A stretch of DNA of 8,736 bases from Planctomycetota bacterium (GCA_023135255.1 JAGLTN010000591.1:1-8736), one strand, 5' to 3'. Shown: positions 1-6,932, numbered from the stretch's first letter. The notes: a model not told the origin generated them from the sequence alone. Made by a program: numbers and translations.

Positions 1-1095
1 CTGATGCGCGAAGCCGCCGAAACAATGGTCAAAAGCGGCATGGCTGACTCCGGATACCAATATATAAACATCGACGATTGCTGGATGAACGCTGATGACT
101 CACATTGGCGTGATGAACGAAAGGGCCCATTCAGAGACGAGCATGGTAACATCATCTGCAATAAATTCTTCCCCGACATGTACTCTCTTACCGAATACAT
201 CCACTCTTTCGGCCTAAGAGCGGGTATATACACCTCGCCAGGCCCACTAACATGCGGGAAATACGCTGGCAGTTATCAGCACGAACAACAAGATGTCGAC
301 CAGTTCGTTGCATGGGGTTTCGACTTCCTGAAATACGATTGGTGCAGCTACAGCCAAATCGCAAAAGATGACAGCCTCGCCGAAATGCAAAAACCATACA
401 TACTAATGGGCGATATCCTCGAAAAAGCCGACCGTGACATCATCTTAAATCTCTGCCAGTACGGCATGGGGCAGGTCTGGAAATGGGGTGAAAAAGTAGG
501 CGGCCAATGCTGGAGAACTTCAGGAGACCTCGGCTTCGAACTGACAAACTACCACACCGTCGCACGCAACAACGCAAAGCATAAAGAGTATGCACACCCC
601 GGCTCATGGAATGACCCCGACTACCTCATCATCGGTATGATCGGACGAAGGTCAAAAACCCCCGAAGAAAGAAAATGCCCCTTAACTCCAAACGAACAAT
701 ATTCATATATGTCACTATGGTGCCTGATGGCTTCGCCGCTGTTCTTCTCCGGCGACATGGGCGAACTTGACGATTTCACACTAAACATCCTGTGCAACAC
801 AGAAGTGATTGAAATAGACCAGGACCCGCTCGGTAAACAAGGCTACCCTGTCATTATAAACTATGAAACCGAAATATGGAAAAAAGAACTTTACGACGGC
901 TCAATTGCAGTCGGTATGTTCAACCGCGCAGAAATCCCGCAAAAAATAACCTTCAGCCTAAAAGACCTCAACCTAAAAGGCCGATATAAAGCCCGTGACC
1001 TCTGGCGACAAAAAAACCTCGGCACAATTAAAGATTCTTACTCCGCAAAAGTCCCACGCCACGGCGTAAAACTACTAAGACTGTTCCCAAAATAA
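1..1095 (+). CDS. alpha-galactosidase, glycoside hydrolase family 27, 5' end missing
   Basis: Retaining GH27 enzyme, expected to release terminal alpha-linked galactose (or a related residue) from oligosaccharides or polysaccharides. The reading frame is open through base 1, so the gene starts upstream and the usual N-terminal 'PPMGWNSW' strand and any signal peptide are not visible. Numbering from the Met at base 4, the galactose-binding segment NIDDCW is at residues 22-27, the nucleophile is Asp112 in LKYDWC, and the acid/base is Asp175 in WRTSGDL, matching the R-x3-D spacing of human alpha-galactosidase A (R227/D231). The family motifs WNDPDYLIIG and IDQDPLGKQG follow, then a C-terminal beta domain. 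The gene ends normally at TAA. All 14 Phe codons are TTC, unlike the genes downstream. GH27 also contains alpha-N-acetylgalactosaminidases and isomaltodextranases, so substrate specificity is not settled. Confidence 0.93.
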   Translation: MMREAAETMVKSGMADSGYQYINIDDCWMNADDSHWRDERKGPFRDEHGNIICNKFFPDMYSLTEYIHSFGLRAGIYTSPGPLTCGKYAGSYQHEQQDVDQFVAWGFDFLKYDWCSYSQIAKDDSLAEMQKPYILMGDILEKADRDIILNLCQYGMGQVWKWGEKVGGQCWRTSGDLGFELTNYHTVARNNAKHKEYAHPGSWNDPDYLIIGMIGRRSKTPEERKCPLTPNEQYSYMSLWCLMASPLFFSGDMGELDDFTLNILCNTEVIEIDQDPLGKQGYPVIINYETEIWKKELYDGSIAVGMFNRAEIPQKITFSLKDLNLKGRYKARDLWRQKNLGTIKDSYSAKVPRHGVKLLRLFPK

Positions 1096-1161
1096 TAAAA
1101 CGCAAAAAGGTTCACCAAATATAACAATTAAATACTGCTACGATGGCCGGCAGGACAATTA

Positions 1162-1178
1162 AAGGTGTCAGAAACCTT
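1162..1178. repeat. imperfect 17-nt hairpin in intergenic region
   Basis: The sequence AAGGTGTCAGAAACCTT has two 7-nt arms, pairing at 6 of 7 positions, around a CAG centre. It resembles the AAAGGTGTC...ACCTTT palindromes found next to REP-associated (Y1, IS200-like) transposases. No such transposase is present here. The rest of 1096-1367 shows no convincing terminator or promoter. Confidence 0.35.
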
Positions 1179-1219
1179 ATTTGTTTAACAGATTTATTTT
1201 TTGATGCTACATTCTCGAT

Positions 1220-1336
1220 ATGGCTCGTCCTATAATCAATGACTTGGTGGGCATTTTGTCTGTTTTGCGGCAAATATTCATCGAAAATCACAAGTTAAAC
1301 AAGTTGCTATCCAATCATACCGACGAAAGAAAGTAA
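1220..1336 (+). CDS. possible 38-aa small ORF, doubtful
   Basis: An ATG-initiated ORF of 38 codons lies between the GH27 gene and the gene at 1368 and ends 31 bp before the latter. It begins MARPIINDLVG and has a possible amphipathic helix (LVGILSVLRQIF) followed by a polar tail. No Shine-Dalgarno sequence precedes the ATG, and I recognise no family. The MARP start, 42 nt after a REP-like hairpin, recalls REP-associated transposases, but nothing after those four residues matches them. It is most likely untranslated or a relic. Confidence 0.15.
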   Translation: MARPIINDLVGILSVLRQIFIENHKLNKLLSNHTDERK

Positions 1337-1352
1337 GAAAATTGTTTATAAC

Positions 1353-1358
1353 AAGGAG
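1353..1358 (+). promoter_or_regulatory. ribosome binding site for the gene at 1368
   Basis: AAGGAG lies 9 nt before the ATG at 1368. It is the clearest Shine-Dalgarno sequence in the window, and it selects this Met over the in-frame Met two codons later. Confidence 0.75.
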
Positions 1359-1367
1359 TAAACGATT

Positions 1368-1838
1368 ATGGATATGTACGACAATCTTTTTTCACAGGGA
1401 TGTTTGCTTAATGAGCAGGTAGCAAGGCAGATATTTGAGACATTTCCCGATGGCGGGGCGGTAATGGTGATAGTTGACCGTGAAGGGCACTATTGGCCAA
1501 GCGACAGTGACGCTTTTGCCAAACTTAATATAAACGAAACAACTATAAATGATATTTGCGAAAAGATTGACGACGGCGTAGAGCCTTTAATAACGCAAAT
1601 CGATGAAATAAGCTTAATATCAGGTCAGCTTGTAACCGACCGCACAAACTGTGGTTACGTAATCATCGCTATACCGCAGCACAGCCCGGAAAAGGCGATG
1701 GCAAATATTGATCTGCTTGAGATAATACTCAACCAGGTAAGTCTGATTGCAAAGCTTATTGAAAAGAATAATATGCTTTATGAGCTCCAGATGAAAAACC
1801 AAAATAACCTTTGCACGGCAAACGTGAGTTTAAATTAA
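1368..1838 (+). CDS. hypothetical protein with GAF-like C-terminal helix
   Basis: A soluble 156-residue acidic protein that I cannot assign to a named family. It has no signal peptide or membrane segment. Residues 28-45 (PDGGAVMVIVDREGHYWP) look like a beta hairpin of a PAS/GAF/roadblock-type sensor fold. Residues 96-103 form another hydrophobic strand (GYVIIAIP). Residues 112-142 (NIDLLEIILNQVSLIAKLIEK...) form a long helix of the kind that ends GAF domains (L..L..Q...AI....LYE.L) and often dimerises. The start is supported by AAGGAG at 1353-1358. It is flanked by intergenic regions of more than 220 bp and is probably transcribed alone. A small ligand-sensing or regulatory role is a guess from fold-like patterns only. 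Confidence 0.8.
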   Translation: MDMYDNLFSQGCLLNEQVARQIFETFPDGGAVMVIVDREGHYWPSDSDAFAKLNINETTINDICEKIDDGVEPLITQIDEISLISGQLVTDRTNCGYVIIAIPQHSPEKAMANIDLLEIILNQVSLIAKLIEKNNMLYELQMKNQNNLCTANVSLN

Positions 1839-1947
1839 GCTTCGATAAGCAGTTACAGCTGTTTTTAGTGTTTAATTGTCATGATGGATAACAAATTAGC
1901 CAAGACGCTAAAAGCATATCTCAAATCAATTCAGAGCAAAGTTTAAG

Positions 1948-1975
1948 TTGCTATTGGACGCGTAATTGGTATAAT
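1948..1975 (+). promoter_or_regulatory. candidate sigma70-type promoter for the 2067-6264 gene run
   Basis: A -35-like TTGCTA (1948-1953, 4 of 6 to consensus) and a perfect -10 TATAAT (1970-1975) are separated by 16 nt. Transcription would start near 1982, leaving a leader of about 85 nt before the GTG at 2067. A second TATAAT at 1984-1989 has no partner -35. The surrounding 1839-2066 region is AT-rich and otherwise shows nothing assignable. Confidence 0.45.
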
Positions 1976-2066
1976 TATGCTTCTATAATAGATTAATATT
2001 TATTTTGCGAATATTATCTGCGTTGATATGTAATTATTTTTATTCTTAGCTGGGATACTGGAAAAA

Positions 2067-3536
2067 GTGAAATTTCAGGTTTTTAAAGACGGAAAATTGG
2101 TCAAAGATTTTAAATTATGCGGTGCTTACCTTTTCGGTACCGATGGAATTGCTATACGCAAAGCGAAAATAGGCTTTAAAAACGGGGTTATTACTTGCGA
2201 AAAGTCAAATTTTGAAACCGCAGGGCTGGCGTTGCTTTGGTCTATAGATTCGATAGGGAAGATACTGCTTCCAACAACTTGTCTGCCGGAACGTGAAAAA
2301 CCTTATATTTTGAATGTTGAGATTGCACGCGCCAAGCTGATGCAAATAATCAATAAGTGCGAAGACTGGTCATATTTTAACAATCAAGGCGATCTGTCTG
2401 AAGATGCCAGAAAATTATTTACCAAAGCTATTCAGAACATATCAGACGCGCCGCTCGCTTCAAAGTTTGCTGACGAGTCTTTAAAAAAATCTATAGCTTT
2501 AAGTGAGAGTCTGGCAGTTAAGCAATCGATAAATCTTTTCAATAAGAGAGTCAAAAACCGCAGATTTGGCAGGGGGTGTTTGGGTTGTAATTTGGACTCC
2601 GCTTTTATCGGAGATGAAAAGTATGTAAAAAAACTGGCCTCTGTTTTTGGAACGGTTAATATTCCGGTAAACTGGGCGAAAATAGAACGCAAACAGGGTG
2701 AGTATGATTTTTCAGAAATTGATGCCTGCATAGAAGCTCTTGCCGATAGAAAGCTTGCTATAAGCGCAGGGCCGATACTGAAATTTTCAAAAGAGACTTT
2801 ACCGGATTGGCTCACGAAAAAAAAATTAGACTTTGAAACAGTCCGGGACGCCTCTTATAAGTTTATCACAAATTTAGTCAGCAGGTATGCTGTCAATGTT
2901 AAAAGCTGGCGTGTGGTCTGCGGTTTAAATGCTTACAATTATTTTGCGTTCAGTTTTGAGCAGATCCTTGAGATGACTCGAGCTGCGAATATGGCTGTCA
3001 AAGCGGCAGGTGGAAAAGCTAAAAAAATAGTAGAGGTAGCTAATCTGTGGGGTGAATATTACTCGGCTGTACAAAATACCATTCCGCCTTTGGTTTATGT
3101 CGATATGATGGTACAGAGCGGCATCAATTTTGATGCCTTTGGTATCCAGATGAAATTCGGAAAAGACCTTGCCGGGATGCACGTCCGTGATTTAATGCAG
3201 ATATCTGCCTCGCTTGATTATTTCTCGATACTTGGAAAGCCTTTGAAAATTACCGAAGTGGAAGTCCCATCCAAACCCGGCATCGAGAAAGAAAATGGAG
3301 ATATCGCCGGTGTCTGGCATGGACAGTGGAGCCAACGTCTCCAGAGCCAATGGGTAGAACATTTTTATATAATAGCTTTCAGTAAGTTTTTTGTCGATTC
3401 TGTGACATATTCACATCTTGTCGATAACAGCAATAGTACAATAACAAATAGTGGTTTAATAACCAAAGATATGGAGCCCAAAGAGTCCTATCGGGCGATA
3501 CAGAAACTGCGTAAACTCATTTTCAATAAACAGTAG
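2067..3536 (+). CDS. GH10-like (xylanase-fold) protein lacking the canonical acid/base Glu
   Basis: This 489-residue protein has an N-terminal region (about 1-160) of probable beta-sandwich followed by helix, then a GH10-type TIM barrel (about 165-485). The GH10 hallmarks are recognisable: NIPVNWAKIERKQGEYDF (199-215, like the N-x-F/M-KW...EG-x-Y-F strand), LPDWL (245-249), and a nucleophile segment LKITEVEV with Glu397. The tail PKESYRAIQKL (471-481) matches the family's PK.AY..L end. The acid/base motif WDVVNE is replaced by WRVVCG (281-286), so Gly286 sits where the catalytic Glu belongs. The His/Trp-rich substrate strand (GH.L.WH) is also degenerate (SAGPILKF). No signal peptide is seen, so it appears cytoplasmic. 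It begins with GTG and only a weak GGAAAA upstream, and heads a tight five-gene run. It may be a non-canonical hydrolase or a sugar-binding pseudoenzyme. Confidence 0.8.
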   Translation: MKFQVFKDGKLVKDFKLCGAYLFGTDGIAIRKAKIGFKNGVITCEKSNFETAGLALLWSIDSIGKILLPTTCLPEREKPYILNVEIARAKLMQIINKCEDWSYFNNQGDLSEDARKLFTKAIQNISDAPLASKFADESLKKSIALSESLAVKQSINLFNKRVKNRRFGRGCLGCNLDSAFIGDEKYVKKLASVFGTVNIPVNWAKIERKQGEYDFSEIDACIEALADRKLAISAGPILKFSKETLPDWLTKKKLDFETVRDASYKFITNLVSRYAVNVKSWRVVCGLNAYNYFAFSFEQILEMTRAANMAVKAAGGKAKKIVEVANLWGEYYSAVQNTIPPLVYVDMMVQSGINFDAFGIQMKFGKDLAGMHVRDLMQISASLDYFSILGKPLKITEVEVPSKPGIEKENGDIAGVWHGQWSQRLQSQWVEHFYIIAFSKFFVDSVTYSHLVDNSNSTITNSGLITKDMEPKESYRAIQKLRKLIFNKQ

Positions 3537-3539
3537 AAG

Positions 3540-3935
3540 GTGAAACACATAGTCAAACAGGCAAATAATATTAATCAGGCTGCAATCAGACCATTGCGGA
3601 ACATGGCTGAAGATTCTGATAAGATCGACATCTCAACTTTTCTTGTAATTATTTTTATTTGCTTTTTATTTTCCATCGGTTTTGTTATTTTTGGTGGTTG
3701 CTTATTTGATAGTACAGCGCCGGTTGAACTCGACGGGAAAATAAATATAAATGAAGCCTCAGCTGTTTCTATGATGAGACTGCCTGGTATTGGTATTTCC
3801 AAAGCAGAGTCGATAATTTTATATCGCCAAAACTGCGGCAGGCAAAAAGCTTTTAAAAACTGTGAGGACCTTACGCGTATTCACGGCATAGGTGTTAAAA
3901 CAGCCAATGGTGTAAAACAATATATAAGATTTTGA
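3540..3935 (+). CDS. membrane-anchored ComEA-type helix-hairpin-helix protein
   Basis: A 131-residue protein with a short polar N-terminus, one transmembrane segment (about residues 32-54) and an exposed C-terminal ComEA-like domain. In that domain KININEAS (67-74) leads into two helix-hairpin-helix motifs, LPGIGISKAESI (81-92) and IHGIGVKTANGV (114-125). ComEA domains bind DNA without sequence specificity. In competent bacteria the anchored protein receives incoming DNA on the outer face of the inner membrane. No other competence genes are in view, so DNA uptake is inference only. The GTG start follows the previous stop by 3 bp, but its AGAAGG overlaps the start codon, which is poor spacing. 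The Met at 3603 (residue 22) is a possible alternative start and keeps both the membrane segment and the HhH domain. Confidence 0.82.
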   Translation: MKHIVKQANNINQAAIRPLRNMAEDSDKIDISTFLVIIFICFLFSIGFVIFGGCLFDSTAPVELDGKININEASAVSMMRLPGIGISKAESIILYRQNCGRQKAFKNCEDLTRIHGIGVKTANGVKQYIRF

Positions 3936-3992
3936 ATGAAGCTTCAGCGGATTTGATATTATCTGATGTAAGAAGCAATAGGGAAAACGACA

Positions 3993-4487
3993 ATGGCAGA
4001 ATGGCAGATTAGTAAATCACAGGGACAGTGTTTCGGGACAGCCAAGCCGATCGCTCCGGGAGAAGAGTTTTTCGCCGCTTTGGTAGAAGTCGAAGACACA
4101 TTCGAAAGACGCGATTATTGTTGCCAATACTGGAATGAGCATAAGCCCCGGGTCTATTGTTATTGGAAGAGCAGGTATCCCGACCCTGATAAGAAAAAAC
4201 AGCTGTTGATAGATGATGATATGCTGGTAGCTTTTTTTGAGCGTCTTGCCGAAGAAACAGACCAGGATAAAATAAACTTCAGATTCGTCCTGACCTTAAT
4301 ACTCATGCGAAAAAGAAAACTGAAATACAATTCGTCGAGAATAGTCGACAGCAGGGAAATATGGACACTGAAAGTAGCTGGGGAAAAAAGAACGGTTGAT
4401 GTTATAAATCCCCATCTGAATGAAGAGCAGATAGAGCAGTTATCATCCCAGATGGGTGAGATAATGCAGGTGGATATAGAACAGTGA
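3993..4487 (+). CDS. conserved hypothetical protein, planctomycete-type
   Basis: A 164-residue soluble protein of unknown function. It opens with WQISKSQGQCFGTAKPIAPGE, a pattern I associate with a small protein family in planctomycetes, where this segment leads into an 'F.ALVE...F.RRD' stretch, present here at 26-41. Next come a tryptophan- and proline-rich stretch (YWKSRYPDPDKKK, 57-69), a helical segment DDDMLVAFFERLAEE, the motif RFVLTLILMRKRKLKY (97-112), and a C-terminal segment HLNEEQIEQLSSQMGEIMQV. Four cysteines (13, 43, 44, 56) and several histidines could bind metal, but the classic paired CxxC is incomplete. AGGGA at 3980-3984 is well placed before the ATG. The end overlaps the next gene by 4 bp (GTGA), indicating translational coupling with the lipoprotein. 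Confidence 0.82.
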   Translation: MAEWQISKSQGQCFGTAKPIAPGEEFFAALVEVEDTFERRDYCCQYWNEHKPRVYCYWKSRYPDPDKKKQLLIDDDMLVAFFERLAEETDQDKINFRFVLTLILMRKRKLKYNSSRIVDSREIWTLKVAGEKRTVDVINPHLNEEQIEQLSSQMGEIMQVDIEQ

Positions 4488-5356
4488 GCCTTTGTTTTTA
4501 TAAAAAAGCGTTGTCAGTTTTTTGCCTGTTAACGGGTTTCTTTTCACTGTCTCTTTTGACAGGTTGTGAAAGTACCCGTGTTGATAACCGCCCTAAAATA
4601 TCAGCTAACTCAGTCAACGAAGCAATCTCCGGCGTGAGAGCAAATCAGGAAAATTCTCAGCCCTTTAAAGCTATCGGAAAATGCAGAGCAAAATTTTTCT
4701 CAGGCGGACATGGATATGACGAAAAATTTTCAGTTAAGCTTTGGATAAGTCCGCCAAACAGGTTGCGTTTTCATGGCGATGTTTTTTTTGACCCTCGCGG
4801 CATCGACCTCGGCGCAAACGAAAAATTCTTCTGGTTAGTAACTAAACCAAAAGAAATACGCAGCTACCAGTGGGGCCAATGGTCAAAAACAACAAAATTT
4901 CAAAATATGATAATCAATCCGGCTCAGCTGCTTGAGGCTTTTGGGTTTTTGGCGGATATGTCGGATGAAAATACAACCCTCGCCAGCTTGCATCGGTCTG
5001 ACCTGCTCGTTCGTAAAGATTTCATGGGACGATATAAAGACCGCGTCTATATAGATAACCGTAGCAGGATGATTAGCAAGATAGAATATTTCGATACCAA
5101 TAACGAAATAATTCTGATAACTGAACTTGGCAATTATAAGCAGATTGCAGATAGTTTTAAAATTCCGATGAGTATAAGAATAATCAGCAATCCCAAAGCC
5201 GCTGTCGAAGAAATGATAGATATTAAAATAACTCTTCGCTCCGCTAAAACAGGTGAAATAAAAGATGCGATCTTTTTAAATAGGCCGAAAACTAAAGGCT
5301 TCAAACGTATCAGCGAATATACAGCCGACGGATTTGTAGTAGATCAGCTTAGATAA
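4484..5356 (+). CDS. LolA/LolB-like outer-membrane or periplasmic lipoprotein
   Basis: A 290-residue predicted lipoprotein. It has a basic N-terminus (FYKK), a hydrophobic h-region (9-25) and a lipobox LLTGC with lipidated Cys28. After a polar linker (about 29-58) comes a beta-rich domain of LolA/LolB-like character: an opening strand FKAIGKCRAKFFSGG, a KLWISPPNRLRFHGDV strand pair, then a FFWLVTKPKEIRSYQWGQW strand pair (113-131) and a late ITELGNYKQIADSFKIPMSIRI segment. This fold binds lipid or lipoprotein acyl chains in LolA and LolB, and related single-copy lipoproteins are common in planctomycetes. The assignment rests on pattern, not alignment. The start is GTG at 4484, with AGGTGGA at 4468-4474 inside the upstream gene. 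The next gene follows after 17 bp. Confidence 0.78.
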   Translation: MSLCFYKKALSVFCLLTGFFSLSLLTGCESTRVDNRPKISANSVNEAISGVRANQENSQPFKAIGKCRAKFFSGGHGYDEKFSVKLWISPPNRLRFHGDVFFDPRGIDLGANEKFFWLVTKPKEIRSYQWGQWSKTTKFQNMIINPAQLLEAFGFLADMSDENTTLASLHRSDLLVRKDFMGRYKDRVYIDNRSRMISKIEYFDTNNEIILITELGNYKQIADSFKIPMSIRIISNPKAAVEEMIDIKITLRSAKTGEIKDAIFLNRPKTKGFKRISEYTADGFVVDQLR

Positions 5357-5373
5357 TTTTTTGGAAGTGTGAA

Positions 5374-6264
5374 ATGGCGACAATTGAATTAAAAGATAGA
5401 ATTAAACAAGGCGTATTTTTCCTTGATGGTGCAATGGGAACACAACTTGCAGCTCATGGCATCGAAGTGGGACATTGCAACGATTATCAAAATATCGAAT
5501 CACCTGACATAGTTGAAGCGATCCATCGGGCATATTTCAATGCTGGCAGTGATGCGGTTTTGACAAATACTTTCGGTGCTAATAAATATATCCTGACAAG
5601 ACATGGCCTTGCTGACAAAGTCTGCGAAATAAACAAAGCTGCAGCGCAGATTGCAAGAAAAGCCGCTGGCGATGATAAATACGTTCTCGGTGACATAGGT
5701 CCAACCGGTGATTTTCTCGCACCGCTCGGATTGCTCAAACCTGACGAATTAAAAGAAGCATTCTCGCATCAAGCCAAAGCTTTAGAAGCCGGTGGTGTCG
5801 ATGGTTTTATAATCGAAACGATGACCGCCCTTGAAGAGATAGTTGTCGCGATCGAAGCAGTTAAATCAGTAAGCTCACTGCCGGTATTCGCTTCGATGTC
5901 TTATGACAAAGCAGATGACGATTTCAGAACTATGATGGGAGTTAGCCTAGAAGTCGCAATAGCAAAAATCGTGGAACTTGGCGCAGATGCGGTAGGTTTT
6001 AATTGTGGCAAAATGAGTCTTGATGACTACAGGCGTTTAGCAAAAAAATATGCCTCTGTTGTCAAAGACCTTAACAGTGAAATTACTCTCTTAGCAGAAG
6101 TAAACGCAGGTCTGCCCGAATTGGTTGATGACCAGGCGGTTTATAACGTTACAGCTCAGGAATTTGCCCGGGCACTAAAGGACATAAATGAAACAGGCTT
6201 TAATATATTAGGCGGCTGTTGCGGCACAGACCCTGACCTGATCAAAGCCGCTGCTGGTCGATAG
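5374..6264 (+). CDS. homocysteine S-methyltransferase (MetH N-terminal-like domain), stand-alone
   Basis: A 296-residue zinc-dependent thiol methyltransferase barrel. The visible family motifs are LDGAMGTQL (17-25), NTFGANK (65-71), GDIGPTG (106-112), IIETM (146-150), and the zinc ligands Cys211 in GFNCG and Cys282/Cys283 in GGCCGT. The protein covers only the homocysteine-binding module of cobalamin-dependent methionine synthase. The pterin-binding, B12-binding and activation modules are absent, so it would have to work with separately encoded partners or use another methyl donor such as S-methylmethionine or betaine. It ends a few residues after the GGCCGT motif, which is normal for a single-domain form. 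GGAAG at 5363-5367 precedes the ATG by 6 nt. It is the last gene of the run and meets the minus-strand DUF1080 gene after 26 bp. Confidence 0.9.
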   Translation: MATIELKDRIKQGVFFLDGAMGTQLAAHGIEVGHCNDYQNIESPDIVEAIHRAYFNAGSDAVLTNTFGANKYILTRHGLADKVCEINKAAAQIARKAAGDDKYVLGDIGPTGDFLAPLGLLKPDELKEAFSHQAKALEAGGVDGFIIETMTALEEIVVAIEAVKSVSSLPVFASMSYDKADDDFRTMMGVSLEVAIAKIVELGADAVGFNCGKMSLDDYRRLAKKYASVVKDLNSEITLLAEVNAGLPELVDDQAVYNVTAQEFARALKDINETGFNILGGCCGTDPDLIKAAAGR

Positions 6265-6290
6265 AAGTAATAGCCTCGACGTCTTTTCTG

Positions 6291-6932
6291 TTAAAGCTTT
6301 ATTTCTATGTCTTTCGCTTCGATGTGCATTTTCATATTGCTGTGCAGTTGCAATGCAATATGCCCTTCTTTTGCGCCTTGGGTGTCAATTATATCTGTCA
6401 CTTTATTCCCATTGATGAATATTTGAATGTGAGAACCCTTGGCTTTTACCAGCATCTCTGACCATTGTCCTATAGTGTAGAATTTTTTCACGTACTCAGG
6501 ATCAGGCTTTACGACCCAACCTCTTCCACCGGTTTCATATAGGCCGCCAGTTTCATAAGATGTGTCGATTTCAGCCTGGAACCCTTCTGCTCCTGTTTTA
6601 TGCGTTGTTTCTTTCATCCTGAAATATACACCGCTGTCACCTTCTGTTATTTTGAATTTCAGTCTCAGCGTGAAGTCGGAGTATGTTTTATCAGTGACTA
6701 ACAGACCATGGTTTTTGTCCTGTTCGGTGCTTGTGCCGACCAGAACCCCATCTTTCACCTGCCACTTTCCTCCCGGCAGAGCATGGAAGCCTTGAAGGTC
6801 TTTACCGTTGAAAAGTTTTTGCCAATTTTCATTACCACATGATTTTGTTTTGTTTTCATTTTGACAAGAGGCCAGGACAAAAAAGACTGCCAGGCAAATC
6901 AACACTAACAGGGCGGTTTTATGTTTTAACAT
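6291..6932 (-). CDS. DUF1080 / 3-keto-disaccharide hydrolase family lipoprotein
   Basis: A 213-residue extracytoplasmic lipoprotein with a positive N-terminus (LKHK), a hydrophobic stretch and lipobox VLASC, followed by a concanavalin/LamG-like beta-sandwich of the DUF1080 (PF06439) family. Typical family segments are present: WQKLFNGKDLQGFHALPGGKWQVKDGVLVG near the start, LLVTDKTYSDFTLRLKFKI, GDSGVYFRMKE (solvent-exposed binding edge), GFQAEIDTS, and GQWSEMLVKAKGSHIQIFINGNKVTDI. Family members hydrolyse 3-keto-glycosides made by Gfo/Idh/MocA dehydrogenases, and one is encoded just upstream (25 bp from this start). I chose the ATG at 6932 because AAAGGGG (6946-6940) stands 7 nt before it. The ATG two codons earlier (6938) is only 1 nt from the same SD. 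Confidence 0.88.
   Translation of the reverse strand: MLKHKTALLVLICLAVFFVLASCQNENKTKSCGNENWQKLFNGKDLQGFHALPGGKWQVKDGVLVGTSTEQDKNHGLLVTDKTYSDFTLRLKFKITEGDSGVYFRMKETTHKTGAEGFQAEIDTSYETGGLYETGGRGWVVKPDPEYVKKFYTIGQWSEMLVKAKGSHIQIFINGNKVTDIIDTQGAKEGHIALQLHSNMKMHIEAKDIEIKL

Noticed and set aside
1881..1946. 21-codon ORF (MMDNKLAKTLKAYLKSIQSKV without its stop exceeds nothing known) upstream of the 2067 promoter
   Set aside because: No ribosome binding site precedes it, it is very short, and it ends right before the candidate -35 box. Its lysine-rich helix is likely chance in AT-rich DNA.
1945..1954. AAGTTGCTAT, also present at 1301-1310 in the previous intergenic region
   Set aside because: A single shared 10-mer with no extension on either side is weak evidence for a common regulatory site, and the copy at 1301 has no -10 box at the right distance.
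3937..3946. TGAAGCTTCA perfect palindrome between the ComEA-like gene and the next gene
   Set aside because: It is 10 nt with no loop, no T-run follows, and there is no partner copy in the window. Chance is the simpler explanation.
6257..6280. GTCGA / TCGAC inverted repeat between the convergent genes, followed by GTCTTTT, as a terminator
   Set aside because: The stem is only 5 bp with a 14-nt loop, and it overlaps the end of the 5374 gene. The T-run is interrupted. A terminator is expected here, but this one is not convincing.
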